Source: Lanius collurio
Taxonomy: Eukaryota; Chordata; Aves; Passeriformes; Laniidae
DNA length: 64,000 nucleotides
Direction: 5' to 3'
Assembly: GCA_020086605.1 (NCBI GenBank)
Contig: JACBWW010000015.1
Location: 19,601,387-19,665,386 of the forward strand
Shown here in pieces: positions 48,456 to 60,151 of this stretch. Each line of letters begins with the position of its first letter. Positions within the stretch are counted from its first letter, which is position 1. The translations under genes and the position numbers were made by a program. The notes under the pieces were generated by a model. That model ran no database searches, had not been told where the DNA came from, and was given only the letters and a program-made list of their open reading frames with translations.

Positions 48456-50510
48456 CTGCAAAGGATACTTTAAAAGGAAAATTTATTATCTGAGTGTTTT
48501 TTAACTGTGTTCTCCAGTCCTGTGCACTCGATTGTCATCATCTAGAGCCAAAACAGCCTCTGGGTACCACTTTTTTAGCAATTCAGAAGATTTATGCGTT
48601 TCTTGCCGTGCTGAATGCCATTCTTTAAGTAAGCACAGAGCACTGAAACTTTCTTTTAAGAAGTGAGGGAGGAGGAGGAAAGATTAAAGGGACTCATGTG
48701 CTTCTTACATAAAATTTGAGGAGCTGATGAAAAGCAATTTGATTAAAATATGATTGAAAGGATATTCTGTGGCATGCCTGAGGCTGATGTTTTGAATGAC
48801 ATAGGTGCATGGGGGAGAAGGGGAGATTGGTTGTCAATATTTATGTTTTTTTTTCAAGAGAATAATACCTAATCTTGCAAACTGCCCTGCAGGAAAGCCG
48901 CATGGGACTAGTATGGCACTGCTACAGTGACAGTCCCTTTGCAGCAGTTGGCTAAGACAGCAGCACTGAATTTGCATCCTTGGTTGAGAATGTTTATAGT
49001 CAATTAGAAACCTGGCTTCCCTTACATTAGGGTTGCTCTACATCACCCTGGAAATATAAAATGTATTTTAAGTGAGTGTAAGTGTACCTTACATCCATTA
49101 AAAAGCAGCTTTGCATTGTATAGCAGTTTAAAGCCTTGGGGTAAGTGAGAATCTGGATTTCCAAAGTGTAAATTATGGTCAGTCTGAAAATTAATTGAAG
49201 ACTTTTATATTTTGTAGTGCTACCACTAAGCCAACCTGAGTAAATTATTTACATCTAATTCAATATTGCAGTTATATTAATTGGAGCTCCTTAAACTATT
49301 TGGTAATCTCCAGGTTTCAGTATTTTGCTTTGTAAATATTTGGGAATTTTACAAACACGCATTCAGAGATCAGGTTTTTCTGTCCTTTTTTATCCATTTG
49401 AAAGTTCCTCAGAAAAGACACAGCACAGGAGGTCAGTTTGGATAACACTTTCTAGTCCATTGTTCCTTAAATATTCACTATGCTTCTTTAAATAATACAT
49501 CACAAGACACTTTATATTCTGAGAGTTTTGGCAACTAAATTAAAGTTTTCCACGTCTGTTCCTTGAGTATCAACTTATTATGATTAATTATCTCACTCTT
49601 AGCACCAGTTATGGTCTGTTACCACTGAGCCCTCAGCTGGCACTGATGACACTTGAACAAATCATTTACTCCAGAATGTGTTCCATGCATGCTACCTTTG
49701 AAGTGGCTGGGATTTAATCTATACTGTTTTCAGGCCATAAAGGCAGAAAAACAAAATAATAAATTGTGGCATCTCTGTGAAAACAAATAAGGCTTACTCT
49801 TGCAGAAGCAATTACACACATTCCTCTTTGTTCTTGTGTCTCTGTCATCAGCATTACTCCTGAAAAAGGAGGCAGAAAAGCATCCTGGGTATTAAACATC
49901 CTGAGTATTGTGTCTTACTTCAGGATCTGTTCAGCTGCTTCTGTCACTAGTAGTTTTCAACAACACACCAGAGGTAAATCAGCTATATAGAGATGCTTAT
50001 AGTACAAAATTAATATATATCTTGTTATTCTGCCGTTCCCATTTCCTTCAAATATTGTTCCTTTCTCTCAACAGGCATTGGTCTGTCATGATGTTTGCTA
50101 CTGCAAGAACATCTTTAAAATGCAGTGAGCTTTCCTTCTATTCCTTTCTTAATTTATATTTTCTGGAAGATTTTAATATTCACTGGGATAGTATCATAAA
50201 GGCCCTTGCAAAATCTGTATTCTGTAGACTCCCATTAAAAGCAATGTCTAATTAACAACCAGTGCCCGCAGGATGAACTCCCTGGGAGCAAATGACTAAT
50301 TCTTGATAGCCGGACTGTGTTTTTAAGCTGTTGCCAACATCTTGAGAACAGTTCGATGCTGGAAGCTGCTCCCAAGGGTCCTTTCTTTCAGTTTCACAAC
50401 GTATTGGCACAGGCTTGGGGATGTGCGCACCAGTAGGGGGAGATGAGGGGATGTCTTTCCACTTCTGGGAACCTTGGCACTGTTGCCTGCCTTCACATAC
50501 AGGTTTGTTG

Positions 50511-50532
50511 TTTTTTTTTTTTTTTTTTTTTT
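50511..50532. repeat. Poly(T) tract, 22 bases
   Basis: Uninterrupted run of 22 T after GTTTGTTG. No retrocopy is visible on either side. Confidence 0.95.
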
Positions 50533-52800
50533 CCTACAGTAAGGCATTTTCACTGCACAAACTTGCAGTGCTTAATTAAAGCAATAACTTTAAACACATT
50601 TAGGCAAATCAGTGCAGTGTTCTACTGGATACATAAATTGAGTTAAACCTGCTGCTTGCAACAGTAAATTTATAGGGACAAGCTACTCCTGCAGATCGAG
50701 TTTTAAGTCAATGCATATTTAACCACACTGTTGGGCTTTGCCTGGGCTACTGGCCCTGCAGCTGGATGCAATAGGGCAACTGGGACTGTGGCCCAGCTGT
50801 GCAGGAGCTAAAGCTTGGCTAATTTCCTCTAATAGCAGATGTGTCAGGCAACTCCACCAGTTGCTCTTGGCAGCCTGCAGTGCCATTTGGCTGTAGTTTT
50901 GCTTCTGACTCTCTTGCCTTTCATTCTTGTTTGCTTAGTCTTGATTCCTGGTTCCTGCTTCCTTTGTATTATGCTCCTATATCTCACCTTGTCCCAGTCC
51001 TGACTTGACTTACAGTAGGGACTCTTTGGTTTTCAAACTCCTGCCTCTGTGACTTTCTGACTATGCTTTTCAGTTTGAGATGACTCTTTCTATCACTGGT
51101 GTTTTGATTTATTCCTACGCTGGCTTCACTCTCCTTGTTTTCGAACTTAATTCTTATCTGGTCTTCACCTTTGGGCTTACTGGAATAGTCTGATGAAAGT
51201 ACGTGCCTCTTAGGAAATCTGAAACTGCAGTGCAGGAAACTTGTGTTAGGCTGCTTCTCAGCAGTATTGGAATGGGGACAGATATGGAAGTCCTTTGCAT
51301 GATTTCTCTTGAGTCTGTATGCTGTGAGGGATTACAGGCATGACTTGTGGATCAGTTTTGCACCAGAGGCTTAATCTGAATGCAAATATCAATTTGCAGC
51401 CTTAGATGACCACAGTTATGTTTCTTTTATATTGAAACCTGTTGTAAGCAGGCCAGTTTTGGCATGGGGTAAACCATTTCCAGGGCTCAAGGTTATTTTC
51501 TCTTACTTGTGTTCTTCTCTTTTACTCTTTGTTTACTCTTTTCAAATGTCAGTCAAGCTCGGTATAACTGTTCATGGCACCAGTTGTTACTGTTTTCCAT
51601 GTTGATTCAGCATCTTGGAATTTGTAGCTAACCTTTCTCTCTTCTGTATTCCAGATGCCATTGCTTGCATTTTACTGCAACACAATTCATTTTGGTATCA
51701 TCTGTTCCATGACTCTCTGTAGAATTATCTATTTAGCTTTGCTTTCTAAACAAGGCACAGTATCATTAACAGTGTGTATAAATTCTGCTAAAAGCTTCAG
51801 GACCAAATCCAGAACCTGCATGATTAGCCAAGCCAAAAGCCCAACAGATGTATTCTGGGAAAAACATGCAAAGCTCCAGAGAGGCTGATGATCAACAGGT
51901 TACGTTCCCACAGTGGATCCATGAAGACCACTGTGAGGAAAGTGTGAGGGTACATTTAGTGATGGACTATATGTCTGTGTTTTGCCATCTGAACTTTCCA
52001 CCTCTTTGCAAACATAACCAGACAGCATTTCAATGATACAAAGAATTGTTACTTGCTAGGCTTACAGGGCTTACAGGCCTTTTGTCTACCTCTTGTGTAC
52101 TGAGGGATAATAAGAGTGGGAAAACTTCTGGCAAAAAGATCCTTGGAAACTCTTGATGGTGATTTAAATCTCTATCTGGTCCTTTGTATAAGCTCTCTAC
52201 TGGGTTGAATTTCCTCTCTTGGATATGACAGAACCAAATGACATCATCTACTGATAGATTATATTGCCTATCCAAGACTAGTATACAACACTTGGTATCA
52301 AATTTATTTTAGTTAAATGTAGATGAATCTAGTTCTTTTGAAAGTTTTAGGTGCTTGTTGTCAGTGTTGTGACTGTGAGCTGTAACAGAACATTGATCAG
52401 AAGCATCTCCTCAAGACACACCACCAACACAGACTAGTATGTCGTGGTTTTAATCTTGTAGACAATGATGCTACAGAGGCTGTGGCCTAGGCAATAGACT
52501 TAGATACACAGATGTTGAGAATCCCCAGGAATTTTTATAATGAAGGGAAGTAAACCAAAACAATTACACATCTCTCTTAGAAGAAAAATCAAGAATATCA
52601 TCAATTAAGGCAGCACCAATATCCAGACTAACCTTGTTGCACATATTTTCCATCCAGCCACCACAGTACTTGAGGGCCTTCCCTAATTCCTCCTTACTTC
52701 CAAGATACTGTCAGACTTCTATCTATTAAATGTGAAGCCAGAACTTCCAGAGGCTAATGCAGGAAGGACAGACTCCCTGTAGTTAGAACATTCTTTCTCT

Positions 52801-52818
52801 AATAATAATAATAATAAT
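52801..52818. repeat. (AAT)n microsatellite
   Basis: Six uninterrupted AAT units. Confidence 0.95.
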
Positions 52819-54049
52819 CAAAATTTTAAAAGTTGTCTCTTGCGATCAGTTCTTTAAAACAGTATCTTAATTGGTTGAGTTGGTGGACAAAAGTAGGGCT
52901 ACAAATTATAAAATAATCCTCACCTTGCTGCTGAAATAGAGTGCAGACAACTTGATTGATAATTTTTCATGGGATCTATGACACAGTTTGAAATCCCTCA
53001 GTCTGTATGTCTATATGAAAGTCTGGCTTAAAATTACTGGCTTCTCATTGTATGGGCATTTATTCCTCCTTCCACTTCAGCTGGATGCTGCTACTTTCCA
53101 GAGCTGCTGTGTGCTTAAAAGAATTGTCATGTCTCAGCTAAAATGGAAAAAATTTGCTCATCTGAGGCAAAGAGGTGGGTACTAACTTATTCCAGACTTG
53201 AAAAAATCTCTCTCCTCCAGCTCTCACAGAGCTTGTGTTCAAAAACAGTAATCAGAAGTGACTGCTCTTTGGAAGATCAGAGCTTCCAATGTATCGTGTT
53301 GGGCTTCTGTTCTACTAGGGGATGAAATGACTAACCATGGTACTAGGGATTAGTGATGCAAGAGGTCAAGTGTGTTAGAATTTTCCCAGAATCCACCGAC
53401 TGTGTTCTTTTCAAAGATGGGATCTTCATATTCTCCTCCTACTGTTAAATGAGCAACAGGAATCTAATAGAACTCAGATCCCATGAAAAAGAAATCCTTC
53501 TGTGACAAAGGAGTGTGATAAAAACCTGAAGGACCACCTGTGTGGATGGATTTAAAGGATCAATTTAAGTCATAAGGAATGCTTATACAACCTTTACTAT
53601 GAACACAAATCTGAAACACAGAACATCTTTAGTTTGTTACCATCATGAGAGAACAATGACAGTGCATGGTGATTTCTCTCTCTTCCTTTCCCTCCCTCCC
53701 AGGTTAAAGATTTTGCTCCTGAAACAAGTTATGGGTTAAGATTTCACCACACCATGACAGAGTAGTCATGAGGTCTTCTACCTGTGATCTGAATCTTGGC
53801 TGTTATCGTACCTTGCAGAAGTGGCATGATATGTGGTATTTGGCTGTGGTACTGACCTTTGTCTGACAAAAGCTCATCTCAATGGTCCTAAAGAAGAAAT
53901 GACCTGAAATGGGGATTCTGCATTGGAAAGGAAGACTAAACACATTCTACAGATAAATAATCAAGACCCTCTGCAAAATAAAATGAAAGAGCTTTCTGTA
54001 GTCTGGATGGCATATTATAATTGAAAACTAGAAGCAAAGGAAACCATTT

Positions 54050-54064
54050 AAAAAAAAAAAAAAA
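54050..54064. repeat. Poly(A) tract, 15 bases
   Basis: Run of 15 A. An AATAAA occurs about 70 bases upstream, which is too far for a standard retrocopy tail. Confidence 0.9.
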
Positions 54065-55589
54065 GAACTCCTCTATAGCTTTCAGAATTAATACAATCAT
54101 GCTGGAGTTGTGACACTGGATGTCCTTGTATAAGTAGCAGCAACAATGATATTTTCTTGTTGAAAAATCAGAGCTGAAGTCTTGTCCTGTGATTAATGGT
54201 GGAGCAAATGAAGAGATCTAGCATCTCTGTTATTCTGGCCTATCAAGACAAATTCAGATGACTCATGCAAACAGCCTGCGGTCACAGAAGAACGGATCCA
54301 AACTGGTCCTCCACACCTCATGAATTTGGGGCCCACAATGTGTAAGCAACACTGGCCATGCTGCATTCCTCACATGCTGCTTCTCCTTCCGTGTCCAAGC
54401 ACCATGTGCCGCTGGGCAGCGCTTCCCAGCAGTAGAGATGAAGATGTAGGGTTTTTTTCTGTTCAGATTCTTCTGTGCGCTTGGTGCTTCATGAAGTTTG
54501 CCTACCATATGGGGAGATTTCTGCTTACTTGTAATGGGCTTCAGGATTTTTCTGGGCATAGATGCCCTTGCTTGAGCCCTAGCTCTGTTTCATATTGTAG
54601 TATTACCATTGCAAAAGGAATCTCAGATGGCAACTTTATTACCCAGTTAGTCTGTGCTCCTGGGACAAGAGGATGGTCACAGCACATGGAGCTCACCACA
54701 GTTGTTGGAACAAGCTGAGAACTCATGCTGTTCTACTAAATGTCAGTCATATACAATGTCTTCCCATGTTCAGAGAAAATACCACAAGGACAGCCAACAA
54801 AACGTCCCCTAAAAATGTCAGGCAAATCCAAGCAGAGAGTATGTATCACAACTGCCATCTTACAGTCTTTGTGGCTTTCTAAAGGAATAGTCTCTGTGAA
54901 GCAAGCAACTTGTACATCACATCAGAGGGAAATGGGAAGCTGGGTTTGGTGTCTGTTGATTTTTGGCTCATCTACACAGAAGTTATTCAACAACAATTCT
55001 GTAAACATCCCTCTTCCAGATTAGGTGTGCCCTATTTTCCTCTTTAATTAAAACTCACAGTGTTAAACTAAACCGGAACAGCTCAGCCTTATTCTGGAAA
55101 TTAGTCATGAAATTAGTCAGGAATAGCTCCTCCTGAACAACATGTATAAACAAGCCCTAAACAATATTTATGTTGTCTGGAATGATGAAGGACATCTTCA
55201 CAGATGTAAATTAAGTCCAATCTTCTAAGAAACATGAAGTAAGAGTTGTTGTCTTCCAGCTGGGGGCGGCGAACACTTCTCACCCATCTTTGACCATTCT
55301 GTTTGTTCTCGCAGGACCATTTGAGGGGACGGTGGTGCCCCAGCATTGAGGCCGAGCGCTGCACGCTGCGCCAGCCCAATCGCCAAGCTGGCGAGTGCCA
55401 GGTGCGCTGGGCAAGACGCACAGCAGGGGCAATGGATGTATTTTTCCTATAGCCCCGTTCGCGCAGGCCAGCCCCGGCTGCGCGCCTGCCGGTACCTGCG
55501 TGTCACCTCTGCGGGGCCGCCTCAGCCCGGGGCGGGAACCCCGCGGGGCAGGCGTTTGGAGCGGCCGGCGCTCCGCGCCCGCCCGCACC

Positions 55590-55934
55590 NNNNNNNNNNN
55601 NNNNNNNNNNNNNNNNNNNNNNNNNNNNNNNNNNNNNNNNNNNNNNNNNNNNNNNNNNNNNNNNNNNNNNNNNNNNNNNNNNNNNNNNNNNNNNNNNNNN
55701 NNNNNNNNNNNNNNNNNNNNNNNNNNNNNNNNNNNNNNNNNNNNNNNNNNNNNNNNNNNNNNNNNNNNNNNNNNNNNNNNNNNNNNNNNNNNNNNNNNNN
55801 NNNNNNNNNNNNNNNNNNNNNNNNNNNNNNNNNNNNNNNNNNNNNNNNNNNNNNNNNNNNNNNNNNNNNNNNNNNNNNNNNNNNNNNNNNNNNNNNNNNN
55901 NNNNNNNNNNNNNNNNNNNNNNNNNNNNNNNNNN
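55590..55934. other. Assembly gap (345 N)
   Basis: Run of N inside the CpG island, with extremely GC-rich edges (GCCCGCACC on the left, GCGCGGCGGAGCG on the right). GC-rich promoter sequence is commonly lost in bird assemblies. The true length may differ from 345. Frames drawn across it are meaningless. Confidence 1.
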
Positions 55935-56511
55935 GCGCGGCGGAGCGTGTGCAGCGGCGCGCGGGGCCGCGGCCGGTGTCGGTGCGAGCCGGGGGAGAGA
56001 CCCTGAGGGGGGCGGCGGGGAAGACACGGATCCGGATCCCGATCCAGTGCGGCGGCGGCGGCCCTGGTGGTGGCGGGAGGAGCCGGAGCGGCGCGCCGTG
56101 GAGGAAGGAAGCGCAGGGCTGGCCGCTGCGTGTGCAACCTGGCTGTTCCTGCTGCCCGCGTCCACTCGCGGCTTTTCCTGCCGGCGCTGCCTGACAGCCG
56201 CCCGCCGCGGGTGTTGTCGCCGGGGTCTTTGGCGGGGGGGGGAAGAGCGAGCCGTCCTGCACAGCCCGGAGGCGTGATTGAAAGCGAGCAATAATTAACT
56301 GGAGGAGGAAGAGGAGGACGGGGGTGGAGGAAGACGAAGGAGGAAGGCACCGCGCGGCAGAGCCCAGCCGAGCCAGCGAGCGGCGGCGGGACGCGGCAAC
56401 TTTGGCCGCAGCGGAGGAGCCGGAGCCGTGACCGCAGCGGCCGCCGCCGCCTCAGCCCGCGCCTGCCCTGCCCGAGGGGGGAGAGCCTCGCCGCCTCCCC
56501 GGCCGCCGGAC
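55935..56511 (+). other. PPP3CA: Presumed PPP3CA 5' leader, free of AUG
   Basis: The 577 bases between the gap and the start codon contain no ATG in any frame, so the ATG at 56512 is the first available. The transcription start is not determinable and may lie in or after the gap. The leader has a purine-rich tract (about 56300-56347, GGAGGAGGAAGAGG-type) and many CGG repeats, so strong secondary structure is likely. In the frame of the start codon the last stop is TAA at 56296-56298, leaving 71 open codons upstream of ATG. Confidence 0.6.
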
Positions 56512-56569
56512 ATGTCGGAGCATAAGGCCGTTGATCCCAAGTTATCGACGACGGACAGGGTGGTGAAAG
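56512..56569 (+). CDS. PPP3CA: PPP3CA exon 1, calcineurin A alpha catalytic subunit (N-terminus only)
   Basis: This is the first coding exon of the catalytic subunit of calcineurin, the Ca2+/calmodulin-dependent serine/threonine phosphatase that dephosphorylates NFAT and other substrates in cytosol. The exon encodes MSEHKAVDPKLSTTDRVVK plus the first base of codon 20. The mammalian alpha protein begins MSEPKAIDPKLSTTDRVVK and continues AVPFPP, so the match is 17 of 19 residues and the exon ends at the same codon. The exon/intron boundary is AAAG|GTGGGT, a good donor, phase 1. The start has G at -3 and is the first ATG of the leader. The beta and gamma paralogues have different N-termini. The segment precedes the phosphatase domain, so no metal-binding residue is here; the remaining exons lie beyond 64000. 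Differences are Pro4 to His and Ile7 to Val. Confidence 0.95.
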
Positions 56570-59500
56570 GTGGGTGTTGCGCCCCCGCCGCCCTTTCGGC
56601 CGGGTCCTCCCGCCGTGCCCCCGGCTGGGGTCGCGTCCGTCCCTCCTTCTCCGCGCCGGGCAGGTACCGCGGGGCTGCCGGCGCCGCGGCCGCTGGGAAC
56701 GGTGGGCTCGGCCCGGGGGCTTGCGCCGGGCCCCAGTGGAGGGTTTGCGGCTTCCCTCGCCTGCCTGCCCGGCGCTACATTGCAGCATTTCCCCCCCTTC
56801 CTCCCCCCGCCGCCTCCCCCCCTCCGCCTTGAAGGCGCTGCACAGGGCTGGCGTGAGAGAGAGGGGGAGCCCCAGCTTCCTCCCCCGCCCCGGTGCCTGG
56901 GGGAGAGGAGGGCAGGGCTCAGCCCCCTCCCCCAGCCCGCCTGCTCCTCTGGGCATCCCCCATTTCTCCTTCTCCTCCGGACTGCGCTCCCCGGAGCCCC
57001 CCCGCAGGCTGCGCCGCCACCGCTTGTCATTGCCGTTCTGCCCCCCGCATGCAGCAAGGATGCCCGGAAACCTCCCCGTGCCAGCAGCCGGGGCTCCGCT
57101 CCCACACCCAGCGCCGCTGCTGGGGGACCGGTTGCGCCGCCCGGCTCCCCCGTGCCCCGCTCCCGCAGGGCCGCCCCCGCGGCACCCGCGGCGGGGATGC
57201 CGGGCGCGGGGGGGCGGGCCGTGGGCGCGGGCCGCGGGCGCTGTGGGAGGCGGCGAGGGCTGCTTCCTCCTTCTCCTCCTTCTCCTCCTCCATCGCCGTC
57301 TCTTGCTGACGGCCCGGCCTGCCTGGATGTGAAGTTATCCAGCGGGCATACCGGGGCCGTGCTCCTGCGTGTGCGTGCAGATGTGCGTGAGGGTGCTCAG
57401 CACAAACACGCATCGGCTCCATGATTTTTGTTCTGTTTCGGAGGTATTCGTGTGCTGCCAGCCTCGGCCGTATAAACAGATTAGAGTTTGGGTTAACAAC
57501 ACATTGTGCCCCGTGGTACAGACCAAGGTTTTATTTACTGGGGTGATGCCTGATGTAAATTGCACATGTGCATTTCTCAGTGTGTAGGAAGTGCACGTGT
57601 GTTTAATGGTCTGGGTTTTTTGTTTGGTTGGTTTTTGTTTGTTTCTTTTCTTTCCGCACTGGGCACACAGCCAAGAGTACCCAGCTCTAGTGTATTTCAC
57701 CCAGTTAGATTATAACCCGTATGCTACAGTGGACAGCACAAATCCTAGGTGCATCATGCATCTGTCCAGATCCTGGGAAGCTAGAAATGGAAGTGGCCTT
57801 GAAATATGTGCACTTCAGTATTTACATGAGTGTATGCCAAAATTAGACACTCAGTGTAAATATTATTTGGGAAGATGTGTTATTTATGGATTTGTGTTTA
57901 TATTTACGCTTACCTTCTTATGCCTTTTCCCCTCTTACTTGATTTTATGCCTGTCCAAAGCAAATTGTAGATATTCCTATATTGTAAGAAACATAATTGC
58001 AAGAATTTTTAAAAAATTACTTGCAAGTTCACCTTTATCTTGTAATATCTGGAATATTTACAATTAAGTTTTGGTCTGTTATATCACACCAAGAGTAGGC
58101 TTTACTTGTCTCCTGTAGAAACAACAAACAACCATCCTATTAGGAAAACTTCATGATTATGGGGTGTCTCTTTTTTTTTTTTATTTCTTTAATCTGCTCG
58201 GTCCTAATACTTGCCCAAATGTCCTGATCTTTGCTGTGGCAGAACTTCCTTTGGCTTAAGACAACATTTGTTATGAATAGGAATTATTTCAGGATTTGCA
58301 AAACCTTCAGTGGTTTCATCTCATCTAAATGTGTTTTGTCAGCAATTGCGCTTTGCATTTTTCACACATGTAAACATCTCAAACATCTAAACACACTATT
58401 TTTAAGGAAACTTAGCAGTATGTATAGTTAAATATTTTTATATTGCAACACAAGGAGAAATCAGCTTGGTTACACTGAGTTCAGGTCTTAAGCAAAAAGA
58501 GCATAGATGCTGTTTAGGTGTCCATTGCCCCTGCTAACTGTTGATCTTATAATGTCAGTGTTTCAGTGTAGATGGGAAGATCTGCTTAACTGGTTGAGTC
58601 CTCTATTAAATATTGAAATCCTTTTAAGGTCTTAAAATAGCACCTGAAGAGCGTAGTACACAGTAAACAGATTGTTAATAGGATTATTCTTTGCTGCATC
58701 ATAGGCACTTCACACTGCCTTCATATGGACATTAAGGAAATCAAGAAAACAACTGGTGGTAATAGAGGAAGGATCACTTTGTTGTTTCTGTCATATAGGA
58801 CATGATTTGTACCCTCTTGAGATGAACAACTGAAACAGGCTTGCTGTGTTAAACTAATAAAGAATAATTAAATAAAAAGGTATGTTGTGAGCACCTATAT
58901 AAATACTTGAAGGCTTGTTATTTTAGTGAGAAACCACCTATCAGAGGTATAACCTAAGAAAGCAAGTTAGTTAAGTTCTTTTAAGTTATTTTATCATATA
59001 AAACCTTACTTGAAAAGAAAATGCTTTTAATGTGGAGGTAGTCTCTGCATTAAATTTTTCCCTCTGCTTGCCTGTGTGGGATTTTTTTGGTTTGTTTTTA
59101 TTGCATTTTGTTGATTTTTAAAAATTTATTTTGAAACCCCTTCTATTGCTGGTGTGTGATAGGAGATGTCTCCTTCTAACAGTAACTCTGGGCTGGCTGG
59201 TGAAAATCCTGGCTTGGCACTGTTACGTAACAGTGGGACGGGCTTGGGGGGATTACAGTTCCAGCGGCTTTTGGCTGAGAGCTGCTTCTTCAGGAGGTTG
59301 CTGTGGGTTTGGGGTTTTTTTGCTTACAAAGCTCAAATATATGGAGAAGTGGAGTATTTCCATAGGCGCAGATTTTATCTCACGCTCATTTTGCTTTGCT
59401 TTTTTGAATTGTCTGAGTTGTATTTAAACTGATTTGGTTCAAAAATAAAACATGCTTTTGGGATAAGGGGAAAAAGGCTTAGGAACCCCTAATGTCTTTT

Positions 59501-59920
59501 ATGTCCCGGTCTTCTGGCTTTGTTATGCAGATCTTGCACTGTCATACAATGAGCAGTGTAAAGAAGAAATTCAAGTTTGTGTATAATGTCAAGTTTTCAG
59601 AAGCAAATTAATTTCTGTTAAAGTTGACAAAACCATCTGTTTTGTTGAGGTAAGGGAAAAAGTAAAATTAATCCAGAGAATGCAGTTATGGTTTGAGGGG
59701 TACTTTCAATTTACTCTGGTGCCCTCCTTGAGAGGGTGTGTGTGTTGTGATGCAAATTACACAACTCAGCTTTACTCTCTGGATGTTGTCCTGCTGTAGA
59801 GGAGCAACACTTTGGTCTGTTAACTGCAAATACAATAAACCAAATGTTCAGGTGCCTTCAGGCATTTGTGGGGTCAAGGCTCAGGACAGCATACTGTTGC
59901 AGGAGATGGTGATGATGTAT

Positions 59921-60151
59921 TTATGAATTGAAATTCCTTGCCTTTTTGTATAGTGGTGTGGTGCAGCTTTCACTTGAACTGAGCTGTCTTAAAAGTTCTT
60001 GTTCTTCTTCAGGACTGAGGAAGGTACTCCTTATCCATGCTGCTTCTAACTGCTGAGACTTGCCAGCCACAGCATAGGCTTGGTTGTTCCTGTGAAGGTA
60101 GGAATACATGTCCAGGAAAAACTGGAGTGAGGGCAGTAGCTCGTTCCACAT
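59921..60151 (-). other. Unassigned antisense 76-codon frame in PPP3CA intron 1
   Basis: On the minus strand a frame runs from ATG at 60151 to a stop ending at 59921. It starts MWNELLPSLQFFLDMYSYLH, continues RNNQAYAVAGKSQQLEAAWI and LSPEEEQELLRQLSSS, and ends YKKARNFNS. Composition is balanced and not low-complexity, and the ATG has GCC immediately before it with G at -3, directly after an in-frame TGA. I recognise no family, signal peptide or membrane segment; the C-terminal half looks helical and acidic. It could be a small gene, an exon remnant, a decayed retrocopy or chance. There is no poly(A) remnant or obvious promoter. Confidence 0.2.

Larger units (their letters stand above)
48456..55309. 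other. Proximal upstream region of PPP3CA, no gene recognised
   Basis: About 6.9 kb of non-coding DNA leading to the PPP3CA CpG island. It contains a 22-base poly(T) tract (50511-50532), an AAT microsatellite (52801-52818) and a poly(A) tract (54050-54064). Around 53685-53702 a long pyrimidine run ends in CCCAG, resembling a splice acceptor, but no matching exon is evident. Distal promoter elements may lie here but cannot be proven from sequence alone. Confidence 0.45.
55310..57380 (+). promoter_or_regulatory. PPP3CA: CpG island and promoter of PPP3CA
   Basis: Base composition changes sharply from AT-rich to very GC- and CpG-rich near 55310 and falls back near 57380. The island surrounds PPP3CA exon 1. 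GC boxes of the Sp1 type are visible at 55529-55536 (GGGGCGGG) and 57211-57218 (GGGGCGGG). I see no TATA box in the sequenced part, which fits a dispersed, CpG-island type of start. About 345 bases are unsequenced, so part of the core promoter may be missing. The island extends roughly 1.2 kb upstream of the start codon, so divergent transcription from it is possible but not shown. Confidence 0.9.

Noticed and set aside
50511..50532. Poly(T) as the tail of a minus-strand processed pseudogene
   Set aside because: No polyadenylation signal or coding remnant lies on the right side, and no target-site duplication is evident.
53640..53760. Pyrimidine tract plus CCCAG as a splice acceptor of an upstream exon
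   Set aside because: No conserved reading frame or donor follows; acceptor-like tracts are common in vertebrate DNA.
54050..54064. Poly(A) as a retrocopy tail
   Set aside because: The upstream sequence shows no recognisable gene remnant and the nearest AATAAA is too far away.
1..55309. BANK1 exons, expected as the divergent neighbour of PPP3CA
   Set aside because: No minus-strand frame resembles the BANK1 protein; the gene probably lies beyond the left edge.
55280..56956. Very long open frames across the CpG island, up to 558 codons on the minus strand
   Set aside because: They run through the N gap and owe their length to GC-rich, stop-poor sequence. The only family match in the region is PPP3CA exon 1 on the + strand.
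56542..57424. Long Pro-, Gly-, Arg- and Ala-rich frames downstream of exon 1 on both strands
   Set aside because: These lie after the splice donor in GC-rich intron sequence and have low-complexity composition with no domain.
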